This document shows, piece after piece, positions 6,990 to 13,673 of a stretch of 13,673 nucleotides of DNA. Under the pieces are notes generated by a model, which had not been told where the DNA came from, made no database searches, and saw nothing but the letters and a program-made list of their open reading frames with translations. Position 1 is the first letter of the stretch. Each line of letters opens with the position of its first letter. A program made the translations under genes and the position numbers. The stretch comes from Campylobacter sp. UBA1713 (GTDB taxonomy: Bacteria; Campylobacterota; Campylobacteria; Campylobacterales; Campylobacteraceae), in contig DCIZ01000156.1 in the NCBI GenBank assembly GCA_002317305.1, positions 948 through 14,620 on the forward strand. Direction: 5' to 3'.

Positions 6990-9146
6990 TTACTTCAGTC
7001 GAATCTCTTTGTTTATATTTGAAACCTTTTTGCTAGAGCGGTCAAAGACCTCATAAACAAAGCTATTTACGCCCGTTTTCATTGCTTTTACCGTGCAGTT
7101 GTCATATGTTTTGTCTAGCTTTAAGTCTACTCTTGTTGCCTTGCTAATCTCCAAATTTCCCGTCTCCGCTCGCGCCTCTTGTGTGTAGTAAAGATCGAAA
7201 CTATCTGCATCGGCGTATTCGCATATCTCCACCCAAAGCCCTCTGTTAAACTGCTCACTATCCCTATCAACAAGCGACACAAAGTAGTCATCTTGACTAT
7301 ATCCTAAGTAAAACTCAAATTTAGCCTCGTCATCTACACCTATCTCGCTCACCACTTGCACTCTGCCGTTTGGTCGTCCGTCTAACAAGCCAAAAACCAC
7401 GCCCGTCTTGCCCGTAACATACCTAGAAAAGTCGCTCTCATCTACCACCTCTAGCCCCATCTCTTCTCTCTTTTCATCCGCTTCTGGCGTCCCAAGTGGT
7501 GGGAAAAATTCTAGCCCGTTTTTTATGACTTTTTCTTTATCTACAAACTCCTCAAAACACTCCATCACCAGTGGCGACCTAGAGGCGTTGCCTGCTAAAA
7601 AGATGCAAATTTTGTCGCCTTCTTTTAGTCCAGTCATCTTTTGGCTAGCTTTTTTTAGGCAGTGCATGAAATTCTCAACGCCTTTTGAAATTTGAGTTTT
7701 TAGAATTTCTGCCATTTTCTTTTCGTTTACTGTAAAAGTCAGTGTCTTTTGTTTGCCATCGTTGTCTACTAGCTGAAACCTCATCTCACCAGTTTGAAGC
7801 TCTGTGTAGTTAGAAAACTCTTCAAGCGCTCCAAAATTTTCCCAGTAGAAACGCAGCCACTCTTTTAGGTAGTAGGTGTTTTGTAGCGCCTCTTGTGAAT
7901 ATTTCACCACGTGCTCATATCCGCCAAACTTCTCCCCCAAAGCACACGGCGCAAAGCTGCAGTTGTTTAGCCTCATCAAAGCGTGGTTATCCTTAAAAAT
8001 CTCATAAGCCAAAAGCTCTAGCAAATTCTCGCCACCTAAATTTGAGTCGCCGCCATTTCCAAAGTGTGTTATCTTAAAGTCATGTTTACGTGTGCCTACC
8101 ACCTCCCACATGCCAAAGTCAAAGTCAGTCGTGCCACCACCAAAGTCAAAGACGCCGTAGCAAACCTGCTCACCTTTTTTTAGCCTTCTAGTGTTAAAGC
8201 CGTAGTTTTTTAGTGCCGAGATGGCATAAGCCGCTGGCTCAGTAGCACTCATCACCACTTTTAGCTCATGTTCGCCGCTTGCTAGCACGCTGTGAGGAAT
8301 GCTCTTTTTTAAACCTCTCTCAAAACACTCACGAATCTTCTCACGCACTTTTTTTGGATATTTGACCGGGTAAGAGAGTAGGTAGTTTAGGTAGATTCCG
8401 TTACGCATGTTGTTTACATACCGCCCTATGTAGTAGCCGTAGAGTTCTATTGGGTTTAGGTCGTTCTCGCCTATATCTAAAAAGTCTTTTAGGTCGTAAG
8501 TTCTTATGTCGTCTTTGACTCTTATGTGAGATTTCTCTTGCTTTGCCCACTGTTTTAACGATGTGAAAAATTTAAAAAACTCCTCGTTTACTGCTCTGCC
8601 TAGATTCGTAGCCGCATCGTGTGCTATCTTTACACTCTCCCAGCTAGTATAAGGGCGAGAGAGTGAGCTGTGGTAGTTGCGTAAAAATGTTCCGATGTCT
8701 TTGAATTCTATGATGGTAGGATTCTGGTAGCTGTCGCTTTGTTCTCTGTCGCCACCTATCTTTATGAGACGTTTGTCGCTACTTTTGTCCACAAAGCCAG
8801 CCACTGTGTTCTTTGTCCCAAAGTCAATGGCTACAAAGCAACCCTCATTTACATCTAAAAGTGGCGAGCGAGCGTTTACGGGCTTGTCAAATTCTAGTCT
8901 TATTAGCTCTTTTTCTGTCCCTTCACACTCTCTAAACAGATCCCAGTGTCCTCTGTTTATGTCGTCTAGCACTCCTTTGTCGTAGGGCTCTAAGTTTATG
9001 ACGTGCTGTTCAACTTCTAGCAAAATTTGTCGGATGGCGTCTGAGACGTTGCCTTTTTCTTTGTAAAGTTCGTTGATATCTATACACATCGGATCGTTTT
9101 TGTGTAACACAAACTCTTTTACCTCTTTTTTTAAATTTCCACTCAT
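6990..9146 (-). CDS. Non-canonical Hsp70-like ATPase
   Basis: The 718-residue protein carries the actin/Hsp70 ATPase core. Phosphate-1 is FVAIDFGTKNTVAGF (104-118), phosphate-2 is VFDFGGGTTDFDF (332-344), NGGDSNLGGENLLELL (364-379) corresponds to DnaK's LGGEDFD region, and the adenosine motif is IFLAGNASRSPLV (515-527), with TGVVFGLLDG (581-590) closing the fold. About 100 residues precede the core, and only about 120 beta-rich residues follow it, so the normal peptide-binding domain and lid of DnaK are absent. It is therefore not housekeeping DnaK. The start follows AAGGA seven bases upstream. It sits between a coiled-coil protein with a GrpE-like end and the HerA part of the cassette; it may act as an ATP-driven switch for assembling that complex. 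Confidence 0.85.
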   Translation of the reverse strand: MSGNLKKEVKEFVLHKNDPMCIDINELYKEKGNVSDAIRQILLEVEQHVINLEPYDKGVLDDINRGHWDLFRECEGTEKELIRLEFDKPVNARSPLLDVNEGCFVAIDFGTKNTVAGFVDKSSDKRLIKIGGDREQSDSYQNPTIIEFKDIGTFLRNYHSSLSRPYTSWESVKIAHDAATNLGRAVNEEFFKFFTSLKQWAKQEKSHIRVKDDIRTYDLKDFLDIGENDLNPIELYGYYIGRYVNNMRNGIYLNYLLSYPVKYPKKVREKIRECFERGLKKSIPHSVLASGEHELKVVMSATEPAAYAISALKNYGFNTRRLKKGEQVCYGVFDFGGGTTDFDFGMWEVVGTRKHDFKITHFGNGGDSNLGGENLLELLAYEIFKDNHALMRLNNCSFAPCALGEKFGGYEHVVKYSQEALQNTYYLKEWLRFYWENFGALEEFSNYTELQTGEMRFQLVDNDGKQKTLTFTVNEKKMAEILKTQISKGVENFMHCLKKASQKMTGLKEGDKICIFLAGNASRSPLVMECFEEFVDKEKVIKNGLEFFPPLGTPEADEKREEMGLEVVDESDFSRYVTGKTGVVFGLLDGRPNGRVQVVSEIGVDDEAKFEFYLGYSQDDYFVSLVDRDSEQFNRGLWVEICEYADADSFDLYYTQEARAETGNLEISKATRVDLKLDKTYDNCTVKAMKTGVNSFVYEVFDRSSKKVSNINKEIRLK

Positions 9147-9284
9147 GGTTTTTCCTTTTTTTTAAATTTTTAAATTTTTTTGTTAAAATTTGCAAATGTC
9201 TAGAATCTGCAAATTCACGAAAAAGCAAATTTGCTAAATTCCGTTTTCTGTTTTCCGCACTCCGCACTCCGAACGCACTCCGAA
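9147..9284. other. Intergenic gap with short GCACTCCG repeats
   Basis: This gap between the coiled-coil gene and the Hsp70-like gene is AT-rich near the latter's ribosome binding site. Near 9255-9285 it has repeated CGCACTCC/GCACTCCGAA words. Similar GCGGAATGCGG words occur near 6704-6735, 13450-13462 and 13600-13632, so this is probably decayed extragenic repeat. I see no gene in it and no convincing terminator. Confidence 0.45.
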
Positions 9285-10757
9285 TCACGTTCTTACTATT
9301 GACTCGTAAATTTTCTTTCCATCTCTAAACCCGCAAAAGACCACTTCTTGAATCTCGCCGCGACTTGTCCTGCTTAAATTTATGGCGTCCTCTTTGTTGC
9401 TGTTAAACGCATCGCCTACTTGTGGCAAAAGCCTCTCAAATTCAAAAATCCCCTCTGCCAGCCCAAAAACTTCGTCAAAAAACTTCGCCACTTCCACATA
9501 TTCAAAATTCCGCAAAATTCGGTTTTTTACATTTTCGTAGAGATTTACCACCGTGTTTCTGGTTACACACGTTACCAAAAATGTCGCCGCACTTGTGCCG
9601 TCTATAAAGCCAAAACTCTCACGAAATTCCGCTGGTAGTCTCTTGTAAACTTCAAAAACATCTAGACCAAAATCACGCCTCATCTGTGCTACTTTTTTGT
9701 TTGCTGTTTCTAGCTCGTTTTCAGCCTTGCTTAAATTTTCCTCTGTTTTATCTAGCTTATTTTCTAGCTTTGTGCACTCACCTTTTAGCTCGCTCACTTC
9801 GTTTTCAAGGTTGTTCACGTTGGCTCGTTCAGCTGCTAAATCTTCTGTAAGCTTATCGTTGTTCTTGTTAAGCTCTTCAATTTTTTTGATAGCTTTTTCT
9901 TTGGTATCTTTCAAATCGCTTTCCAGCTGACTTTTCTCACTTTCCAAATTTGAAATTTTACCATTAAGCTCATTTTTAGTTTCTTTCAGCTCGCGCTCTT
10001 TGTTTTTCAGATCGCTTTCCAGCTGACTTTTCTCACTTTCCAGCCTCTCTTTCTCCTCTTTTAGCTGTTTGCTCGCTTTTTGCTCTTTTTCAAATTTTGA
10101 CTCAAAATCTTTTTTATTTATTTCGCTGTTGTCAAAGTTTTTTTGAACTTCATTCACTTTATCTTTAATCTCTTTTAAATCGTTTTCAGCCTTTTGTCGC
10201 CTCTCTTTCTCCTCGTCTAACTCCGCTTCTAGTCGCTTCACTTCTCTGCCGTCAAATTCACTTTTTTGAAAAGCACTAGCATCAAGAGTGCCAAAACCGC
10301 TATTTTTTGCCAGCTCAAAGGCAGAGACAAGAGCATTTACAACTTTTTCTAACGCCTCAAATTTTTCGCATTTTTCCTCCAAAGCCTTAAATTTCTCTAC
10401 ACTAAAACCAGCCAAATTTGTAGCACCAGTCGGCTCACTTTTTGCCTCACTTTTTGGTTCGCTAGAATCACGCCTCTCGCCTTTCGCCTCACGCTCATGC
10501 GAATTCACAACGCCCGCCTCTTGTGTTTCACTCGTTTTGTGCTTGTCAGAATCGCCACACTCGACGCTTTGTTTGTTGCTCACATTTTTCAAATTCTCAA
10601 CAGCCTCTGTTTGCTTGCCATTCACGCCCGGATTCTCATTTGGATCCAAATCTTTTGCCATTGTCTTACTCCTCTTTTTTAAATTTCTAAATTTACCATA
10701 AAACCATTTTGCCAGCTCACGCCAAAGCCGCAAAAACCACTCAAACTTCTCGTTCAT
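9285..10757 (-). CDS. Long coiled-coil protein with GrpE-like C-terminal segment
   Basis: The protein has about 490 residues. After an aromatic, basic N-terminus (NEKFEWFLRLWRELAKWFYG) and a polar Ser/Glu-rich stretch, a heptad coiled coil runs from about residue 160 to 355, with a repeated ESEKSQLESDLK block. The last 130 residues are globular and end GEIQEVVFCGFRDGKKI followed by ESIVRT. That resembles the GrpE beta-wing pattern G-x-V-x-E-V-x-x-x-G-Y-...-R-x-A-x-V. GrpE is the nucleotide exchange factor of Hsp70, and the next gene is an Hsp70-like ATPase, so an exchange-factor role is a reasonable inference, not proven. I chose ATG 10757, with AAAGGTGG just upstream and a 17-base overlap with the preceding gene; ATG 10661, preceded by GAGGAG, is an equally strong alternative and would remove the aromatic N-terminus. 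Confidence 0.75.
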   Translation of the reverse strand: MNEKFEWFLRLWRELAKWFYGKFRNLKKRSKTMAKDLDPNENPGVNGKQTEAVENLKNVSNKQSVECGDSDKHKTSETQEAGVVNSHEREAKGERRDSSEPKSEAKSEPTGATNLAGFSVEKFKALEEKCEKFEALEKVVNALVSAFELAKNSGFGTLDASAFQKSEFDGREVKRLEAELDEEKERRQKAENDLKEIKDKVNEVQKNFDNSEINKKDFESKFEKEQKASKQLKEEKERLESEKSQLESDLKNKERELKETKNELNGKISNLESEKSQLESDLKDTKEKAIKKIEELNKNNDKLTEDLAAERANVNNLENEVSELKGECTKLENKLDKTEENLSKAENELETANKKVAQMRRDFGLDVFEVYKRLPAEFRESFGFIDGTSAATFLVTCVTRNTVVNLYENVKNRILRNFEYVEVAKFFDEVFGLAEGIFEFERLLPQVGDAFNSNKEDAINLSRTSRGEIQEVVFCGFRDGKKIYESIVRT

Positions 10758-11442
10758 CTTCGCCACCTTTTAACGTCTCTATGTCGCTTGCCCGTTTTTC
10801 TAACGCCTCTAACGTCTCGTTATAAAGCTTCAAAATAGCCTCCGCTTTTTCCACTTCGTAGGCTTCATTTCGCTCATTTAGGTGCGGGCAGTCTAGGTCG
10901 TAGATGACGTGTCCACAGCAGTTGCAAATTTTTTGCCTACTCACGTCCAAATTTACAGAAAACGGCACGAGTGTTTCGGCGTGGCAAATTTGCGCTAGCT
11001 TCTCTTTTGGGGCTTTGACTTGGACGTCAAAGAGCATCGAAAGCGTGTTGTTTGAGTTGAAAATTTTTACTTTTTTTGAATTTGTGCGTTTTTTTGTGTA
11101 AAAAACGATATAGCTTATGGCGATTACCGCGTAACAAAACCAGTTAGCATAAGCAAAAAGCCACTCGCCAGTAAAAATTCTATGTGCACCCAAAATGAGA
11201 GAAATTAGAAAAAGCACACCCAAAGTTTTCATCTGACTAGACGCCAAATCTCCACCAATTTCACCCGGATCTGCCAGCTTTAAATTTGCCAAATTTTCAC
11301 TTGCCACTTCGTAGGAGTCTCGCTCCTTTTCTAGGTCATACTCCTCTAAAATGCGTGCAAATTTTTTCAGTTGCTCCGTCTCGCCGTTTTCGTTAAACAA
11401 AAATTTTTCGTTTTTTGTGATGAAATTTTCGATTTCGTTCAT
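10741..11442 (-). CDS. Two-TM membrane protein with Cys/His cluster, first gene of the Hsp70-HerA cassette
   Basis: The protein has 233 residues and is of unknown family. An acidic cytoplasmic helix (residues 20-55) is followed by two membrane segments, MKTLGVLFLISLILGAHRIF (71-90) and WFCYAVIAISYIVFYT (101-116), forming a hairpin. A basic stretch comes next, then a domain with a Cys/His cluster CNCCGHVIYDLDCPH (173-187), which could bind zinc, and a final coiled-coil helix. No J-domain HPD motif is visible, so it is not a DnaJ. It may anchor the cassette's soluble proteins to the inner membrane. The start ATG has GGAG seven bases upstream; the end overlaps the coiled-coil gene. In the alternative state of the upstream CT tract a leader ORF would end at this ATG. 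Confidence 0.75.
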   Translation of the reverse strand: MNEIENFITKNEKFLFNENGETEQLKKFARILEEYDLEKERDSYEVASENLANLKLADPGEIGGDLASSQMKTLGVLFLISLILGAHRIFTGEWLFAYANWFCYAVIAISYIVFYTKKRTNSKKVKIFNSNNTLSMLFDVQVKAPKEKLAQICHAETLVPFSVNLDVSRQKICNCCGHVIYDLDCPHLNERNEAYEVEKAEAILKLYNETLEALEKRASDIETLKGGEDEREV

Positions 11443-11631
11443 TTTGTCTCCGTTTTTTGTGAGTTTGAAAAAGCAAATTTAGATGTGTGTAAAAGTGTAA
11501 AAATGTAAAAAATAGTAAAATTTGAAAAGTGAAATTTTCTAACAAAAGTGCCAAAATTTAGTGTAACTCCAGTGCCGTCAAAGAGCTTTAACTCTCTCTC
11601 TCTCTCTCGTTTTTTGATTCAAACGTGTCAT
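11439..11631 (-). other. Leader ORF with (CT)8 tract, out of frame at present, overlapping the first cassette gene
   Basis: ATG at 11631 is preceded by AAGGA six bases upstream. As read it encodes MTRLNQKTRERERVKAL and stops at 11578. With nine CT units the frame is MTRLNQKT, an RERERE run, then about 50 further codons without a stop, ending in TGA at 11441-11439, which overlaps the ATG of the 233-residue gene as ATGA. With seven units TAA follows the tract directly. The leader product has no recognisable domain. The likely role is translational coupling of the whole cassette; a real 64-residue protein is the alternative. That this ORF is used is inference from its start signals and overlap. 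Confidence 0.5.
11592..11607. repeat. (CT)8 dinucleotide tract in the leader ORF of the cassette
   Basis: Eight CT units (AG on the coding strand) lie eight codons after a well-formed start. The tract has the same unit and strand as the (CT)10 in the MBOAT gene and also encodes Arg-Glu. One added unit would put the leader in frame with an end that overlaps the next start codon. Confidence 0.8.
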
Positions 11632-11664
11632 GTTGCTTCCTTTTTTTTGTTTAAAGAAGCGGAT

Positions 11665-11670
11665 ATTATC
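11665..11670 (-). promoter_or_regulatory. Probable -10 box of the cassette and its leader ORF
   Basis: The minus strand reads TTTGATAATAT here, with GATAAT about 34 bases before the leader ATG at 11631, giving a leader of roughly 27 bases that includes the AAGGA site. A periodic T-rich stretch without a -35 lies upstream, as in Campylobacter promoters. It is divergent from the transferase promoter in the same AT-rich gap (11632-11835). Confidence 0.45.
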
Positions 11671-11783
11671 AAATTATTTATTAAAATTTGCTTATCATTA
11701 AAAAATGTAAAAATTTCACATTTAATTACTAAAAACTTCCAAAAATATTACAAAATTTAACCTACATTTTAACAAAAACTTTA

Positions 11784-11789
11784 TATAAT
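11784..11789 (+). promoter_or_regulatory. Probable -10 box of the phosphoethanolamine transferase gene
   Basis: A perfect TATAAT (in TTATATAATT) lies 46 bases before the ATG at 11836, in very AT-rich DNA. AAAGGA, ten bases upstream of the ATG, is the ribosome binding site. No -35 is apparent. Confidence 0.5.
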
Positions 11790-11835
11790 TTTAGTATCGT
11801 TATAAAAACGAAATAATAAATCTCAAAGGATAAAA

Positions 11836-13437
11836 ATGATTAGACTAGAAAAATTCAAATTTAACCTTACATCAAAAGCGTTCATTCTCATAATCACGCT
11901 ATATTTTAGCTTTTTGCTGAATCTTACATTTTGGCGGCGTGTCGCAACAGACGCCGAAGTAACTACCGTAAAAGGCTTTTTTTGGCTGACAACTCTGCCG
12001 TTTACGATGATAGTGCTACATCTTTTTGTTTTTTCGCTGTTTTTCTTACCAAAAATAGGCAAACCTATAGTCATATTTTTCCTTTTGTGTTCAGCGTGTG
12101 CCGACTACGCCATGTTTAACCTCGGCATCTCGGTAGATTCAGACATGGTCATAAACATCGTCCAAACAAATGTCCGTGAAGGGCTGGACTTTTTGAATTT
12201 TCGTTCGGTCGTTTGGGTTGTGCTGCTTGGCATCGTGCCTGCTGCTCTCATAACTCTCTCAAAAGTCAAATTTGCGCCACTCAAAAATGAGCTAAAATTC
12301 CGCTCACTTTTTGTGCTCGTCTCGCTTTTGGTCGTTGGCGTTGGCGTGGGCGTTTTTTCAAAAGAATACGCATCGTTTGGTCGCAACAACGCAAACGTAA
12401 AAAACCAGATAAACATCTTTAACTACGTGCGCGCCACAGTGCGCTACAACCAACGCATGAAGCTAGCAAACCGCGAATTTTTGGTGCTAGACGATGCGCC
12501 AGTTTTGAGTGCGAGCAGATCGGCAAAAAAGCAAATTTTTGTCGTGGTCGTTGGCGAGACGGCGCGTGCAAAAAACTTTTCGCTTTTGGGCTACGAGCGC
12601 GAGACGAATCCGCTTTTGGCTAAACGCGACCTGACTGTTTTTGCGCCGACTGTGTCATGCGGGACTTACACAGCAGTCTCCGTGCCGTGCATGTTTTCAA
12701 ACATGAATCGTGCGAATTTTAACATGGTAGATGCGGAATTTTCGCAGAATCTAGTAGACATCGCAAAGCTAGCGGGCTATGACGTCTTTTGGCTAGACAA
12801 CGATGACGGGTGTAAGAAAGTTTGCAACAGAGTAGAATCTGAGGAGTTACGTGGCAAAGAGAGTGAGAAATTTTGTTTTGGCGACTTTTGCCACGACGAA
12901 GTGGCGCTGGAGCGGCTGGCTGGTCGCATAGCAGACGCGCGGGAAAACACGCTTTTGCTTTTTCACATGATGGGCTCGCATGGTCCTAGCTACTACAAAC
13001 GCTACCCAGAGGCGTTTAAGCGTTTTACGCCGACTTGCGACAATGTGGACTTGCAAAGCTGCAGTAGCGAGGAGATTCTAAACACTTATGACAACACGAT
13101 TCTCTACACAGATTTTGTTTTAAATGAGCTAATAGGCTTGTTAGAAAAGGCGGAGTTGGACGCAAAGCTGCTTTATGTGAGCGACCACGGCGAGAGTTTG
13201 GGCGAGAAAAATGTATATTTGCACGGTTTTCCTTATGCTTTAGCGCCACGTGAGCAGACGGAAGTGCCGATGTTTTTGTGGGAGAAAAACAAAACGCTTT
13301 CGGCGTGTGGGGCAAATTTGAAAAGCTACTCACATGACAACCTTTTTCACTCTTTGCTTTCAGCGCTTGGCATCGAGAGTAAGCTTTACAATAAAAATTT
13401 GGACATGTTTGGTGGGTGTGTAGCGAGTGCGTTCTGA
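11836..13437 (+). CDS. eptC: Phosphoethanolamine transferase (EptA/EptC family)
   Basis: The enzyme moves phosphoethanolamine from phosphatidylethanolamine to lipid A and other periplasmic acceptors; Campylobacter EptC also modifies the flagellar rod protein FlgG. The 533 residues are of normal length. The first 180 residues hold about five membrane helices. The periplasmic catalytic domain has VVVVGETARAKNFSLLGY with Glu241, SCGTYTAVSVPC with the nucleophile Thr279 and the Cys275-Cys285 disulfide pair, MMGSHGPSY (His382), YVSDHGES with Asp450/His451, and LHGFPYAL (His463). The spacing of these residues matches MCR-1 and EptA. It is divergent from the cassette and has its own promoter. The enzyme looks intact. 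The gene symbol is by analogy with C. jejuni; the acceptor here is not shown. The family can confer polymyxin resistance. Confidence 0.93.
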   Translation: MIRLEKFKFNLTSKAFILIITLYFSFLLNLTFWRRVATDAEVTTVKGFFWLTTLPFTMIVLHLFVFSLFFLPKIGKPIVIFFLLCSACADYAMFNLGISVDSDMVINIVQTNVREGLDFLNFRSVVWVVLLGIVPAALITLSKVKFAPLKNELKFRSLFVLVSLLVVGVGVGVFSKEYASFGRNNANVKNQINIFNYVRATVRYNQRMKLANREFLVLDDAPVLSASRSAKKQIFVVVVGETARAKNFSLLGYERETNPLLAKRDLTVFAPTVSCGTYTAVSVPCMFSNMNRANFNMVDAEFSQNLVDIAKLAGYDVFWLDNDDGCKKVCNRVESEELRGKESEKFCFGDFCHDEVALERLAGRIADARENTLLLFHMMGSHGPSYYKRYPEAFKRFTPTCDNVDLQSCSSEEILNTYDNTILYTDFVLNELIGLLEKAELDAKLLYVSDHGESLGEKNVYLHGFPYALAPREQTEVPMFLWEKNKTLSACGANLKSYSHDNLFHSLLSALGIESKLYNKNLDMFGGCVASAF

Positions 13438-13493
13438 GTGTAAGTGCATGCGGAATGCGGAAATTTGCGAGCGAAGCGACTCATGGGGTCGCA

Positions 13494-13506
13494 GGGGCAG
13501 TGCCCC
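13494..13506. repeat. GGGGC-AGT-GCCCC hairpin in the repeat region after the transferase gene
   Basis: A 5-bp GC stem with a 3-base loop stands 57 bases after the transferase stop, in the phrase GGGTCGCAGGGGCAGTGCCC. The surrounding GC content is far above that of the neighbouring genes, which suggests an inserted or dispersed element. Confidence 0.5.
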
Positions 13507-13518
13507 CGTCCGCCCACC

Positions 13519-13570
13519 GTCCATCGCCGTTTTTCTTTGAGATTTATCGAAAAGAAAAACGGCGATGGAC
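13519..13570. repeat. Perfect 20-bp stem-loop downstream of the transferase gene
   Basis: GTCCATCGCCGTTTTTCTTT (13519-13538), a 12-base loop, and its exact reverse complement (13551-13570) form a long hairpin. A second small hairpin AAAAAGC-GTTA-GCTTTTT follows at 13575-13592 and could end transcription in either direction. The perfect arms suggest a dispersed palindromic element or small non-autonomous mobile unit rather than a simple terminator. No gene is seen in 13438-13673; the last 20 bases begin another CCGTCATTCGCAAG repeat. Confidence 0.7.
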
Positions 13571-13574
13571 AGCA

Positions 13575-13592
13575 AAAAAGCGTTAGCTTTTT
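13575..13592. terminator. Small hairpin, possible bidirectional terminator
   Basis: AAAAAGC, a GTTA loop and GCTTTTT give a 7-bp stem with A-rich and T-rich sides, the shape of a weak intrinsic terminator that could serve both strands. It lies about 140 bases after the transferase stop, inside the repeat element. Confidence 0.35.
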
Positions 13593-13673
13593 ATTTATCG
13601 GAATGCGAAATGCGAAGTGCGAAATTTGCGATTATACAGAATCGTCAAGCCAACGCCGTCATTCGCAAGGGAG

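Noticed and set aside
9010..9288. Minus-strand basic 92-codon frame overlapping the Hsp70-like start
   Set aside because: It overlaps most of the well-supported N-terminal extension of the Hsp70-like protein and its basic composition is typical of a frame shadow; no good start signal.
11823..12416. Minus-strand and alternate-frame ORFs within the transferase gene
   Set aside because: The plus-strand transferase is complete with all catalytic residues; the others have no start signals.
13360..13575. Minus-strand frame of 71 codons running over the 20-bp hairpin
   Set aside because: It covers the transferase 3' end and palindromic repeats and has no ribosome binding site.
1..13673. tRNA, rRNA, integrase, transposase or attachment site
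   Set aside because: None found by reading both strands, so island status of the cassette rests on gene content and repeats only.

Overview
The window looks like a Campylobacter-type genome (Campylobacterota, more like the oral or enteric non-jejuni species than C. jejuni). The evidence is the A/T-rich intergenic DNA with extended -10 boxes and little -35, many AAATTTG-type words, short-repeat contingency tracts in coding DNA, and an EptC/EptA-like phosphoethanolamine transferase. The species assignment is inference.

Layout. At the left edge (1-377, minus) is the start of an MBOAT O-acyltransferase (AlgI/PatA-like), with a (CT)10 tract inside the gene. Next (504-1912, minus) is a compact two-gene unit: a Panacea-domain protein and, 12 bases after its stop, a coiled-coil membrane protein whose reading frame is broken by a run of nine A. 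This unit has its own TATAAT promoter, and a perfect 13-bp inverted repeat spans the region from the -10 box to the start codon. It resembles a Panacea toxin-antitoxin pair.

From 1981 to 11442 (minus) lies a six-gene cassette. In order of transcription it encodes a two-TM protein with a Cys/His cluster (233 aa), a long coiled-coil protein with a GrpE-like C-terminus (490 aa), an Hsp70-like ATPase with an N-terminal extension and no normal substrate-binding domain (718 aa), an Ala/Ser-rich, probably membrane-active protein (276 aa), an unknown protein (173 aa) and a HerA/DUF87-type motor ATPase of 1119 aa with Ser/Thr/Asn-Gly repeats. Genes 1-2 and 4-5-6 overlap. I do not recognise this combination as a named system. 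A small leader ORF with its own promoter and ribosome binding site precedes gene 1 and carries a (CT)8 tract. With nine repeats instead of eight it would read in frame to an ATGA overlap with gene 1, so the cassette may be switched by phase variation through translational coupling.

From 11836 to 13437 (plus), read divergently from the cassette, is a complete phosphoethanolamine transferase with all its catalytic and zinc residues. The last 230 bases hold extragenic repeats: a GGGGC/GCCCC hairpin, a perfect 20-bp stem-loop and pieces of a CCGTCATTC...GAAGAATCC repeat that also fills the gap at 6735-6951.

Three simple-repeat tracts lie at or near the 5' ends of reading frames (MBOAT in frame; Panacea partner and cassette leader out of frame). 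Together with the HerA-Hsp70 cassette they are the main discovery in this window.
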